64,000 nucleotides of DNA. Source: Dasyornis broadbenti (Eukaryota; Chordata; Aves; Passeriformes; Dasyornithidae). Under the pieces are notes generated by a model. The model saw nothing but the letters and a program-made list of their open reading frames with translations. It had not been told where the DNA came from and did no database searches. The stretch spans positions 57,720 through 121,719 of the forward strand of contig VZRN01001316.1 of NCBI GenBank assembly GCA_013397935.1, written 5' to 3'. How positions within the stretch are numbered: the first letter of the stretch is position 1; each line of letters starts with the position of its first letter. Positions 27,545 through 41,700 of the stretch are shown here, in pieces. A program made the translations under genes and the position numbers.

Positions 27545-27549
27545 CAGTT
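27545..27549. repeat. Target site duplication, right copy (CAGTT)
   Basis: CAGTT directly after the LTR CA terminus; pairs with 26821-26825. Confidence 0.88.
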
Positions 27550-30500
27550 AAATAAAAATTTTATCTAAAACACATTAAATACTTTTTAAACAGCAAAAGT
27601 ACAGCTTCTCCTTTCTTTGAGTAAACAGACAGATTGATTTTTTTTGTCTTTTTCAAAGTATGCACACCCACTCTTAAAGATAATCTCAAGTCTAATAACT
27701 TCCTTCCTGCCAATGCTTCATAATCTCTGTATGCAGACCCACGGACAATGCTTGCCTTATATTATCTCACATATCTGCTGATTTTTCTCAGCATGATTAA
27801 ACACCAGAATGCTGTTGATTGTGTTGATTTATACTCCACCTTCCCAATGGATTCTCTTCTTGTTTTTTTTAATGACATGCTATTGAATTAAGATTATTTT
27901 TTTCCTGATCTTAATACAAGAAGAATGTGGATGGAGTGTGGATGGACATGTTCTGCAGAAGTTAGCCTTGATATCTGTGAGTGTAAAGATTCTGGATACC
28001 AGGGTTACTCTTCTGCTTGCAGTGCACACCAGATTCAAGGTCTCAGACAGATTTTTCTTCCCAAGCACTTTTTTTCCAAACTAAAATATTTTAAAATATG
28101 TGCTTAACTTTGAAAAGATGAGCAGCCTAGCAAAAACAAGCAAGAGAATGGATTCCATGCTGGAAATTAAATATATACTTGCATACTTTGCTGGGTCAGG
28201 AATGAAGTGTTAAACCACTGAGAGAAGGAGTTCCAGCCAACTACATGAGATAGACTGATTTTCATTGTTATGCTGGAAGAGAAACCTATGAGACACAGAA
28301 CTAAAAGTCTTCCTCTGATTTCTGGCTTCTGAATGCTTAGATTAGCAAGCAAAAAAGTGAAGCTTCTCCTTAGAACAAACAAAAATTAGGAGGTACAAGA
28401 GGCAAAACATTGAACAGAAAAATACTTAAAAGCAAAAGTAAGTGAGAGATTGATAGATTCTGGGTTACTATTACTGATGTCCAACAATTATCAATTTTAG
28501 TCAAAGTATGAAAAAAGCTTTTAAGGTGACACTGACAACAGCTGTTTAGGCATAAATCTGTCGCAAAGTACTGCTGGGAGAGACTGTGTGTGTTCCAAGT
28601 GTTCCACAATAGAGAACTCTGAGGTAGCCAAGCAAGGTAAGCTTTTCTTCTTGCACTTCTTCCTCATAAACTTGGCATGTAAGAGATTCTCTGACTTCAA
28701 AAGGACGTACATTCTACATGGATACACATGGATTCTTACGGGACCTGACCACTCAATGTGCTAAGTGGTGGAATTACTGTTGCATGGAAGTTTCAAGATT
28801 GCTTTGTGGAACACAGGTACTTTACAGATATGCTATTGAACTCTTAAAAAAACACTGTTAAGACCATAAGGTCTTAAAGATTGAAGCTTGAACACATTTA
28901 TTACCTTAAAATAGGAGAGAAGAAAAAAAATCAAAAGCCCCAAAGCTGCGCAGATGCACCAAAATGCTGACTTGGACATGTAATAGCATAAAATGTAACA
29001 GAACTTTGAAAAGGCAGCTGAGGGGAGACACATCAAGCCAATCTTTTCTATCTAGGACAGCCTCTAGGGACATGTCAGAGCCCATTGAAAACTGCTGTGT
29101 TCACGTTCCAGAGACACTGCACAGCACTATGACAGATGATTTCTGAAAATGTCCTATCAGATGGCAATAGTACAATATATGTAAACACACCCAATACACC
29201 ACAGATAGCTTCTTATAACTCTTGCATTAACTTATTTTTCAAAAACAGATGTTACCAGAAACTTTCTACATTAAAAACCACTTCAGAATTCCCAGGCACT
29301 CAAAAGTGGTTTATGAATTTCCTTTTTCATAGATCCAGCAAATTAATTCTGTATTCTCACAAGCAAACTCACCTTTGTCACATATATACCCTTCAAAACC
29401 CACTGAAATAAAAAAGCTGTTTTAAAAACGGTTGTGCACATCACAGTATACCTTAGTGCACACACAAGCACACAAAAATATTAGGTAGCATCAAGAACCA
29501 CACTCAAGTCAACTTATCCATCTCTGAAACACATCCAGGCTACAACTTCTAATTTTCAGCAGATTTAAGATATTGGTTTAAGTCTAGCCGAATGATCTTA
29601 TGTATTCAAATTCCCATATTAACAAAGCTGCTTTTTCTTTTTCTTTAAGAAGCCAAAACAGTAACACCAGAAGTCAGAAAAGAAATCACCAAAAATCTCT
29701 TTTACAAAACGTACCACTTAAACAGAACAGGTGGCTAAACATAAAAAAGCTAGGAAATGTGGAAAGCACTTCTTTTCTCTTACAAAAGAAGACTGAAGTG
29801 CAGGTTCTATGTCATCAGAATCTCAGGACAAGGAGGCTGCAGCAAGGGGAGCACACTGGCAGTAATCAATTCTACTTTGGACCTCACTGCATTTATCATT
29901 TTTCTCCTGAGCCTTTTTTGGTCAATTATGCACTTAGTCTGTCAGTTATCATCCATTTTTTCATTAATAGCTGCATTTTTCTAACTATTTTCCATCACAG
30001 GAGTTGCTCCTATGGCAACACAATCCTCCAACATTCATTCCTTGAGAGTGACCGCGGTGTTGCGAGTGAGAGACAACTGAATAGGGCAGTCTACATCTAT
30101 TCGGAAAGTATCCAAGTAATTGGCCAGCCAGCTTAATTGCCACGTATTTTGATATTAAAAATATTTGCATCCATGATCAGTCAAAAGCAATACATACAAT
30201 TTAAGACAAGGAACAGCAGGTGACATATGTTCAAATTTTGTTAGTTACAGCTCTTGAAAAAAAAAAACCAGCTGTAGAACTATAGATGATTACAGCATTC
30301 CAGCTTTTATACTATTAGAAGTTACGTATTGAGAGAATAATACCAGTTGCATTTGTTTGTTTCTGGAGAGATTTGGGACTTTTTTTCAGTTGGTGGAATT
30401 TTTACATGCTAAGGATGTTAAATTTGCATTCTGTTTGCCTTCCTTTTTCTCCCAATAACTTTTGAATTAATTGTGTAATTCCAACAAGTATATTTAATAG

Positions 30501-33500
30501 AAGGCTACAGTGTCTCAAAAATAATTTTAAATCCAAGAGAGGACAAAATCCCTTGCAAGTTTCCTTTGGGAAAAGAAAAACCAAAAAAGTTGTTTCCAAC
30601 TACACTGAAAAACATACTAGAAAATGCTCTGATATGGAAGAGAGAATTTTGACTAGGTTTCTTCATTAGACAACAGAGAATGCAGCAATGAAAGAAAGCT
30701 ACAGAAAAACAAACTTACAAATTTCATTAGTTCTGCTTCTCCTAGATACACTTGTGAATCCTCATGTTTTGGGTTGTTTGGTTTGAATTCGGATTTGAAA
30801 GGGCAAAGGCAAAGAAGAAGAAATTATACATGAATTCTGCTCACTTAATAAGGTTATCCTTCAACCAAACATTATGTCACATTTTTGTAAAGCAACGGCT
30901 GTGTGAATATTCATTTAGAAGTGCATAAAAATGTAAGCATATTCTTCAGATAGCGAAGAAAGCTGTGCTTGAGAAAATTAAAATTAAGCATCTTCAAGAG
31001 CCTCTTCAACTGAAAATTGGAAAGAATAATTGCTGCAGCATGCTTTGGAGACTGATCCCTCAACCCCTGCCATGCCAAACCCATTATCGCCCCAAAGGGG
31101 ATAATAACTGTCATGCCTGGTCTCGAGCTCCAGTACATTTGTTAGTGCCCTGATTGATACAGAAAACAAGGACCAGCATAAGAGATGCTTCACAGTAAAG
31201 TGTGCAAATGAATCAAAGCGACAGGAGAGAGTTTTAACCTTCACAGAGCACAGGAGCTGCTCGCTAACCAGTCAAGTACAGGAAATAAGGTTCTAGTAAA
31301 AGAGGCATTTGTACATGCAAGGAAATAAAACAAAGCTGTGCTTGTTTTAGTTCATAAATAATAGCTCCACCATCTTGTGTGTAAGAAGGAAACATAATTA
31401 GCTCCAGGGTGCAAAAAAGGAATCAGTCTGGACTCCTTGGAAGTCTCCAAAGTAGAGAACTGGCCATGGCAGTGAACAAGATCCCACCTAAAGGATGGCT
31501 CTGGTGAACAAATTCCCTCATCAGTAAGTTCTTGGGTTCAGGCTCCAAAACAGACTCTCCCTTAAGGGAGGACCCGAAGGTGAAAGGCAAACACAAAGAA
31601 TGAAATCCAGACTGACAGAAGTTCAGCAGGCTAAGGAAAACATTTCACAACTTATCCTTCTGCTGCACAGATGGCTCAGGACTTGAAGGAACCGTGGGTA
31701 CAGGCACCTTTTTAAAAAGGTTTCAAAGAGAACTAACAGTGTTCCCAGACACTACAATAACAGAGAACAACACTCACAATTTTTGATCAAAACCAGATAA
31801 ATGTTAAACATAGCAATGTACTGAAATTGATGTTTCTTTTCCTGCACAGAAAGAGAGTATTCTCCAATACCTGCTCTTTTACCTTTTCACTTACATTCTG
31901 TAACTTCCTGGATTTCTACGCAGGCATTTTTCTTTTTTCTATGCTTGTAACCTGGACTTCAAGACTTCAATTGTGTATTTCAGTTTTAGGCAGGTTTATA
32001 GTTCTGTATTTCCACACAGTAACCTCCTGTTTAGAGATTTTCTTTCAGTTCAAGACTCCAAATTTCATTGAGCACAAACTAATCAATTCTGCTCTACACG
32101 TGATGTGGGTGTGATCTATCTGGCAATGCAGGGAGCAATTCTGTGTGTAACACATTCGTTATTTGTGAACATTGTGATATTCAGGCCAACACATTCTGAA
32201 TGCAGCACACACACCGTAGATCTTACGAGTTTCAGAGGTAAACTTTCTGCATGTGTTTCTGTCCAGGGAATCCTAGCCAAAACATGGCAAGCCTAAACAT
32301 AAAACTTCAAACTGCTGAGAGACGTACATTCATACCTTTCACATAAAAGCAAGAAATACATTTGAAACAAGTATAAGAAGAGATTTACATCTCCTCTTCT
32401 AGACCTCTTTCAGAGAGACTTTTCAGTCATCTTATTTGCCTGATAAACAAATCTGGTAGAACATACCTCAAACTGGAATAGCTTCTGGCACTGTTAGTCA
32501 AAAAAATCTAGTAATAAACACAGGGAATAAAACCCTGATTTAAAAGATTATAGGATGACCAAATTCCCCCCACTAAGGCAGTAGACAATAGCAATTCTGT
32601 GATTCCACAAATTCTAGGCAGTTTTTCTAGTCCCTTATTTTATTTATTCCTAACTCTCGTGTCATGGTGCCCTACTGACATCCTTCCTTACTTTTTGAAC
32701 CAGGTCTGTCCTTTCTACAACTACCACGTCTTCTTTTCCTGTGCACTTGAAGAAACAACTTAAAATCCAGCTTTTATTATACAATTATGCAGCTAAAGTC
32801 TCTATCTGTATCATTCAGATATTTTCTTCAGTTTTAATTAAAAGACTTAAGCTTTCGGAAATTCTAAAATTATAATGCTATGGCAAAAATACCCAAAAAA
32901 TAGCAAACAGAATAAAATACAAGGTCTGAGATGTTTTAGTCCAAGTGTTAACATATGTGCAAGAAAAATAACATGCAAACTGCATAAAGAGAAGGAAAGC
33001 ATAGCTCTGGAATATAGTTCCTGTCATTTGAAGGATAATAGTTTCATTTTAGGGAATGCTGAAAAGCCACAAAGCACCGCAATGACCGATTCAGCAATAA
33101 CTATAAAGGCTCCTATAAACAGCAATGGAGGAAAATGGAGACAGATAAAAAAAGACATTTTTAAGAAATTAATCCCCTCTCCTCTTCACCATAATGAATG
33201 CTATGTATCCACTTAAAAAAAAAAACTGAAAAAACCCCAACTCTCCTACAAGTCAGAAATGAAATGAAGTAATAATTACACAGACATTTTCTGCTAACAA
33301 AAACCACACTTTCCAATCTTCAAGGGATCATTTGTCCCTGAGACAACCACTCTGCTCAGGCTAGACTCTTAAGTTATTGATGTTGTTTACGGAGGTGGGG
33401 GAGTGATTCCATCTGTCTGTGATCGGCACTGCAGGTTTTGAAGAGAAAACAGTAAATTCCAAACAGTTTACTGAGAGAAAGCTTGACCTGGATGAGCTGA

Positions 33501-34788
33501 ATAGCTACTGGGTGACGGCCATGTACAGCTCAGTCTCGGCAACTGATCTGTCCATGAAAATCATCTTACATAGATGAACCTTACATTGTGGTTTACATGT
33601 GTGTGGGAACTCTATGTTATCTATGCTAATAAAACATTAATCAAGGGCCAAATTTATAGCAGGCATTTTGTAAGTAAGGTCAAGACAGGTCAGCCTCACA
33701 TAATAGGAAACAACTATAGGCTAGATCTTAACACTGTAACTGAACACCCTTGTTACTTTACCTTGGCCCTTGGGATCAAGACTAGTAGCAAAATGTTTTT
33801 TCTGCCTTAGAATGGTGTTTCCCCTACCATAAACTGAAATGCAACCATTAAAACCCATTAAAATGGCCATTATTTTTATGTAGCTTGAGAACATTTACAT
33901 TTTAAGAAAGAAAAAAAAAAAATCTCAAATAGCCATTTCCCCCATTCCTACAACGATAAAAAGACATTTATATAGCATATTAATTCATGTGATAAATAAT
34001 TTCATTCTTAGTTCAGTAGCTGTCCTAATCATGCAAAATTTATTTTCTCTTTGGATTCTTACTATCTGAAGTTACTCACTAACGAAACTTAGGTTTAAAT
34101 AAATGGCATTTCTTATAATACACTTTAGCTAACTCATTAAGACATCTTTAAAAAAATTCCTTTAGAAAAAAAGTAAATATTGCTCTTAGTCTGCTTGAAC
34201 AATCAATTTGTAATGAAGAAGATATTGATGGCTCTGAACACTCACTACAAGTCAAAGAGCATGGCCTCATCACCTGCTGTCATTGTCTGTAAGTTCTGAT
34301 AATACACATACGAAGTTACGGATATAACATTAAACTAATTGGTAATATTAAGAGATTTTTTTTCCTTAGAGGGACTCTCTTCCTTTCTTCTTTATGAGAT
34401 AGATCGGAAATAAATGAGCAAACTGGAATCTAATTTTTGAGACAGAGTCTTATCTTACAATTCCTACCAGTAATATTTTTCAAATATCAATTCCCTTTCT
34501 CAAGAGATTAGCCGAATACAAATTATAGTTTCAACATTAACCAGTACACAAGGACAGGAAGAAAGAAAATCCATGACACAGAGATAAGTAAAGTAGTTAA
34601 TGAAACTTAAGATTCTGCAAAATCCCATATTCAGAATTAGAACTGAACCAAAGTACTAAAGAACATGAAACCATACTCATAAAACTCAAAGAAAATTATG
34701 CAAAAAGGAAGCGTAAAAAATATTTTTTTTAAGTTTCAAGGCACACAACTTCCTGAAGGCTAAGGCGCTATCAAATATTATGACATAC

Positions 34789-34853
34789 CTTCCTTCATTG
34801 ACAAGCTCAATAAAGGCAAGGCCAGCATTCTTCTGTATAGAGTTTTGCCACTC
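34789..34853 (-). CDS. LRBA: LRBA internal exon d (EWQNSIQKNAGLAFIELVNEG)
   Basis: Seen: acceptor with a long pyrimidine tract (tttttgtctttccccag) ends at 34854; a 65-nt exon opens in phase 0 with EWQNSIQKNAGLAFIELVNE and ends GGA AG, splitting an Arg codon; donor GTATGT at 34788. Known family: this motif is nearly invariant in LRBA/NBEA; the LVNEGR form (Val rather than Ile before Asn) is the one I associate with LRBA, NBEA having LINEGR as I remember it. The 83-codon open frame over the exon extends into intron on both sides and is not the real coding unit. Confidence 0.93.
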
Positions 34854-37800
34854 CTGGGGAAAGACAAAAAAGAAGAGAAAACTAGCTGTATAAAAACAAA
34901 ATGTGGAAGAGGCATTTTCAGAGACAAAATCATACATTTTCTCTTCAGTTTTAGCAACTTACACCACCATCAGCAAACACACAAAGCATTAACTGTGTGA
35001 TAATCAAGAAGAAATGAATGCCAGCATGAAGGAACAGGACAGTATCATTTACTTAAGGATATATTAAGGGGAGAAAATCCAAAATCATCCCACAAAGGAT
35101 TCCATCATTTTCTTTTGCTATGTCATGTAACAATCCTAAATTTACTCTGGTTCACTTGTGTTTTTTGCCCCATTGAACCATGATACTGTTAGAAACTGTT
35201 TCACATTAAAGCAAGACTCATTTTTTAGACACAAATTTCTTTTGTAGGTTAAAATCTAGTTAGCATATTTCCCAATAATAATCTTCACTTCAGTATTACA
35301 GTTATCTCTACTCATAAAAAAAATCTGTTAATAATCCAAATATTGCACCACTAGCACACAACATTTTTTTAAAATTTAACATTTTTAGCACACTGAAATT
35401 GGGGTAATGGCAGACATGCACTGCACATTCCTTAAACCCAGCTGAACCTTGAATTAAGCAAAATTCTACACCTCTTAAACATGTAGGTGGGTTTTGTCTG
35501 GCCCCACAAGAGACACAGGCGAAATCAACCAACTCAGGAGACCTATCACTGGGGCTTGTTACCCTCATTTGAGAAGAAAACGAAATTAGTTAACAAACAA
35601 ACAAAGTAGATTTTTTAATGCTAGACCAAATAGGAGTAAATTATCCTAGTCAAAAATTAGAGCAGTAAATGTGTACACCTTAACTTTTTGGGAAAATGTA
35701 GAGGCAATTTGATAGAACAGGACAAATAAAACTCTTGAGCTAAACTCTTCAACTCTTTTAATCTAATACAAAAGACTGATTCTGCAACAGAGAGATAGTT
35801 AAGTTTCATGTGTTTTTCCACATTAACTTCCTTGATTTTTAACTCTGTTTTATGAAATAATAATCCTAGTGATTATCCACATCAGTTCTTCTATCACTGT
35901 GGTTATTTTCAAAAAATATTATCAGCTCCAAGGCAGGCAAAAAGTTCAAAACTGCATATATGTCTGACATAAATTTCAGATTTCTGAATGTAGGAGGTTT
36001 TTAATACACAGTGTCAGAGTACATTTTTTGCTGCCCAGTGTTGCAGAACTACTTCTCAGTCAGTAAGGCAAAAGGTTTGATAAGACATACACTAAAACAG
36101 TGTTGTTATTCACAACTTAAAATAGATTATAACTTCGATTTCGCCATCTGTTTTTCCAGGCCCAAGACATGCTTATCATGTTTATCATGTTCATCATCAT
36201 CATATTTAAGCTGCAACAACGTATTACAATTTTCAAGCAGTCAGAATTAAAAGCAGAATAACTGGAACTTGTGATGTATTATTCATCATTACTTACAAAT
36301 GTATTCTAGCAGAAAACAAAGCCTTTTAGTTTCTAATATTTTAAATGAAATAGCATATGCAAATTATCCTTCTAAGAGATTTTGAACTGTAATATCATGT
36401 TCTAAATATTTAGCTTTATATGATGATAACTGAAACTACTCTGTTAGCTTAAATGTGAGAAAACTCAAGAAAAGCAAAGCTATTTTTTCCACTTATGTCA
36501 CTGTCCATCTGTTGTTTTGCTCTTTAAACAGCTCACAATACTTGAAAATTTAATTGGTGAAGATGGAGGCTGCCAAAAGTGGAAAGAGAGTGCATTTATC
36601 ATGATACTTTTCAGCATGACTTTTCTCTACATCAGACATCATCAAAGGTGTTAGTCTAAACAATTTCAAAAATCACAGCTGAACACGCCCTAAAACTTAT
36701 TTTAATAGTTGCAAGAAAAGACTAATGGTCTTCATCTTTCATGATTCATTCAATATTTCCCCACAGTATATGTTCACTCTCGAACAATTACACTCAGTAT
36801 ACATATTGCATTATTATGTCAACATCTTAGTTATCCATCTCCCAAAGGTATTAGGGAAAAAACATGTTAAAAGCTTCAAACTCAACCACTAATGCAACCA
36901 AGTAACTACAAAACACATTTCAGCACTTTTCTAAGGAAGGACGGTAAGGGAAGATCAACCAAGTCAATAATTTCATACCTGTTCTAAGCTTCAGGTAATT
37001 GACCATCATTTCCTGCAGCTGTAAATGTTTAGTGACCAAGAGACATCATCTACCTTTAATGCTTTTGGTCACTGTACTTTCAACAGTGAAGCAAGGGGAA
37101 AACCAAGAAGCACTAGACACTATCACAAGTAACTCCAATGAGAAATCACCATTACAAGGAGACAAATAAGAAATCACATTTTACTTAAATACTGTGCCTG
37201 ATAAGGAAATTTCCTAACTTGTTACTGTGTCACCTATTTCCTTAATAGAAACAGCTCCATAAGTACCCTAAGCAAGGACTCTACCCTTTCCTGAAATGGT
37301 GCCTCAAACCTCATCTGAATAATAATTTTGTATGGAATAACATATTATACTTCCCTTACACACAGCACAAGTCTGCAGTGAGCAAAATTGTATCCTGGTC
37401 CTCTATAGCCTTAATTTTATATCATCAGCAAGTTTCATTAACACATTCCTACTGAGTGCACAAGGATCATTAAATGAAAACATTAAACAGTAGTGGTCTT
37501 AAATCCCTCCTTTCAGAAACTAATAATCCCCTTCAAGGTTGGTATCATGACCTGTTGTCCCATTTGAGTAATGTTGGGGTTATTTAATCTATTTTACAGT
37601 GGATTTTTTTTTAATTAACTCTAACTAATTATCAGTTGTATCACAGCACCAAATGCTCTAATAAAACTCATAAATTACATTTACTTTTTCCTAGGAAATA
37701 CAAAGGCCAACAATACGCATTAGACTATAACCAAAGACCAAAACATACAAAATACCGCAGCATGCATTAGACCACAAACAGCAACGAGATAAGTACAGCA

Positions 37801-38635
37801 AACACTCTTTAGTACTTGTACATCCTATTTTATTTCGTTGTAGCTATACATGTATGTGTAGCCATCACAGTCTTCAGATACATTTAAAAGTCTCTCATAC
37901 TACTTGATCCTCATATTTCCTTTCTTAAAAACAAGGTACATCTCTAATCACATGGCATGATCAGATAAGTGAAGTTCTTTAAAAATTTCTGCATTGAATT
38001 TGATTTTTCCAGTGTCACCTCTATTGATCAATCATTTTTTCCCATTTGCTCTTGGCTTCCTACCCATTCTGAGTATCCTTGTTCATATGAAATACTTCAG
38101 GAACCTCTTATTTACCCAAAAAGCCTTTTCTACAAGCACCAGACAGGAGGAGCCAGCTTCAAAACAAAGAATGCAGGTTGTTCTTTATGCAGTATGTAAA
38201 GAATCTAACACCAAAAGCATGTAATGGTGATTAAAAGTTCAATAGGATCAAGAGGAGACTGCAAAAGTACACATCAAGAAAACAAATATATTGATATTGT
38301 CTAAATACACAGAAACTACATCCAATTCAGAAAATACCCTGAGCAAAAGGCAGCTGGAGAGTGGAAGACTATCACACTTGCTTGTCCTATTTCATTCTTT
38401 TTGAGCATCTCTTTGTGTTTGTATCTGGAGACAGGACAAGAAGCTAAGTGGAGTCTTTATCTAGCCCAATATAACCATTCCTAAATTGTAATCAGTGAAA
38501 CAAATGCCAAGAACAGCTTGTTGATAGATATTTTTGTTGGTTTGTAACTTGAAATGGTTGCCTGTAGGAAGCAAATGGACATATTCCTCCTCACCTGTAC
38601 ACTCTTGAGAAAGTAATATAATAATACTTCAATTA

Positions 38636-38705
38636 TGGCAGGGGTGTTGGATCTAGATGTTCTTTAAGGTCCATTCCAACTCAAACCATTCTACAACTCT
38701 ATGAA
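38636..38705 (+). repeat. CR1 LINE tail (about 70 bp)
   Basis: ggtgttggatctagatgttc, then aaggtccattccaactcaaa and ccattctacaactctatga is a diverged form of the CR1 3' terminus (gatctttaaggtcccttcca... ending in the ATTCTATG-type octamer). Plus orientation, antisense to LRBA. Confidence 0.85.
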
Positions 38706-41700
38706 TTACCTCAAAACATACATTTTTCAAGGTATATACACACATTTGCAAGACCAATCCATCAACTGGTCTGATGGCTAAGCAATTAAACATGGATCTT
38801 GAACAGAGTATTTAAAACATTCCCAAGAGATGAAAATTGCTCTATTTCCAACTGTAGCAGACTGTACTGCTGCTGTCATTCATATATATCTATACATGCT
38901 TGCTCTTTAATAATACATTTTTCTCAGAAACTTGAAAAAACACCCTTCTAAAAATTTTAACATATTCTACAATTAAGGATTATATCTAGCAGTTGAATCA
39001 CGTACTCATCAGCAGGCAAAAAAGAGAAAATTCTTCACTAATCCATCCTTCCCATAAAGCTGGTGGAGTTTTAGTAATTTATTTTGGTTACGAAACAAAG
39101 AAGGATGACTTTGGTACTGAAAACTATGAATGGAGCACTAAGGAGCAGGGTGGGAAAATGTGTTAACATATGACTAAGAGACATATTATATCCTAGAGTA
39201 AAGGTCAAATCTGCATGAAAAACTTGTTCATAGAGAGATATACTAATCTTTAAGTGCCTAAAGTAAACTATCAAGAACTTTTCAGCAGTGTTTGCACTTG
39301 GTGTCAGCACTCTCTCAGCACCATATCCACTTTAGGCTTGAATGAACTCAGCAATAAAGAACATATAGTGAAAAGTAGATTATGTTTCAGCTTGGTTCTT
39401 CATAATTAAAAAAAGTTAGATGGCATATTAAGCAGAATCTCTGCAAACATAATTTGCTTTTAAAGGTTGAAGCATGCTTCAGTTATTTTAATCTATAAAA
39501 CTCCATTGAAAAAATTAAAAGCAACATGGAGTTATGGGAAATCATATCTAGAAACCACGCAGCAATTTAATATCAAAATTAGCACATGCCAAGTGCTTAC
39601 AAAAGAGAAACATTTTGCAAAGATGTGACACAAATCAATATAAATATAACATGAAAACACATTTGAGATAGTTATCCAGTATATATACAGACTAACCTGC
39701 ATATTCAAAATTTTAAAACAATAAATAAGGAAAGAACTATTAGAAATTGGCTGAGAAAAAATAATTTCAATAAATATTTTCATGGCTCTTTCTCTACAGA
39801 ACATCACCACTATTCTGAATCCTGAAACAAAGTGAGAACTTGCAAAAGTATTTACTACTATACTAAAAATTCTACTATACTAAAACCTCTTGTCATGAAA
39901 AAAACCTTATCAAACAGGCTTGGATTTACTGAAATTGAAACAAAGGCTTCTCTATGAAAGCTTTAACATGGCATCCATGTAATAAGCCAAGCTATCTCAC
40001 TAATCAATACAGAGGTTTTGATTTCAATAAGGGTGATAAAAGTTACTCTAACCCTGGCCAGCTACAAGCTCTCAACAGATGATCATCATTAGGGCTCTAC
40101 TGGGGTCCCATATACTCAGGCTGTACAAATGTGTCCTATTAGTACATGGTCTGTCTGCTTGGCAACTCCGAGCTTAAGACAAATGGCAGCCGCTGCCCTT
40201 CAAGGTCTGAAGTCAAGTCCTCAGGGAATCTAAAAGACCAACTGGAAAAATCAAGGACTGTTCATTAGAGACTACTTCAGGGGAAACTTGCAAGGCTGCC
40301 ATTAGAACTATTTAAAAGAGTTAATTATTTTTGTAAGACTTTTAAAACTATTAAACACACCTAGTTATAATAAAAAGTATTTACTGCTGGCATTTCATTT
40401 AAAAAGACATTGCTTTTTGTAAAAGAATCTGCTGGTGCCAGTACACAACTGAAGTCTCTGTATTGAAAGTTTTAATGAATCTTCTAGGAGAAAGTCATGT
40501 AAAAATTAACAAAATGAGACAGTTTCTCAAGAGAAGGTATCGCCCACTGATATGTGGGGGAAGTATCCAAACACACTCATATCAAACTAATGGACTATAC
40601 ATAAAGGTAGGCTGAGATTGCGCGTATGTGATTATCTAGCCCTGAAAAAGACAAGAAATTCAAGAAACAAACACATTCAGTGTTGCACAACTGACTGAAA
40701 AGAACAAACAACATTCTTGTTTCAAATCTGTGCTTCCGAGGAACAACTGAACATGCTGCAGGTATTTGCACATTGATAAATCAGTCAGAAAGGCACAGGA
40801 CCCTTGGCATCAAATACTACGACCGACTGGAAAAAAAATGAAAACTGAAACTTTTTCAGTATTTTTCCTCTGTTTTATCAAACACAGAAACAAAGATTAC
40901 AATAACAATAGCTACTTTCATAAAATATACTCTGGGGAAAAGTTGGAACATGACTTTTTTTTTTATTCATAACCACAAAATTCTTTACTATTTTAACTAT
41001 GAAATCGAATCAAAGTTTCTTATCCTGAAATATTTTCCCAGCTGCACAGCATGACAACACTGTATTGAATTCTATTGTTATAACAGATCACTGCTACAAA
41101 GCATTTATTACAAATCTTTTAAAAGTGCTATATGAAATTCATTAGTGTTCCTTAATCAATTCTTGGACCAACACGCACATGAGTTTCCGACAGCCTAATT
41201 CAAAAAAGCAATTACAACCCTAGTCCTCATGTAAAGGGACAACAGAAAGAAGTTATGTTGTATCACTTTAAAAGAATGAAAATGTAAAGAAAACAGATTA
41301 GGAATGATTTATACCAATGCCTAGTGCTGAAGTTAATTACAACTAACCCAATAAAATAGTGCCTTTATTATTGTACAGCAAGTAATAACCTTAGACACAG
41401 AAAACAGAACTCTTTGCTGACTTCTGCATGCTCAATTCCACAGCACACTACATTAGGAATTAAAGAAGTAGTAAATAAGCCATACAGAAACAGCAGGTTT
41501 TTAACTAAAAGCAGAAGACTCCCCTGCTGTTTAACCATGTGGGTTATTCCATGTAAACAGAGTTTCCTATAAACTAGTATTATGTTGTTAGTGGTAAATG
41601 CCTAAAACTATAATGAGAGTTTTATTTCGATACTTAAAAGTTAGAGTTCAAGTCACAGCAAGCTTTTATAGATTCTGAAAATAAATTATACACATATAGA

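Larger units (their letters stand above)
23405..34788 (-). other. LRBA: LRBA intron (11.4 kb) with CR1 fragment and solo LTR 1
   Basis: From donor GTATGT (34788) to acceptor ctctgtcctcag (23405). The split Arg codon AG+G is completed across it, so no exon is missing. Contains the LTR at 26826-27544 and a CR1 fragment at 26471-26649. A 178-codon plus-strand open frame at 29600-30136 is the longest in the window but has no recognisable domain. A less AT-rich stretch at about 31.4-31.7 kb is unassigned. Confidence 0.8.
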
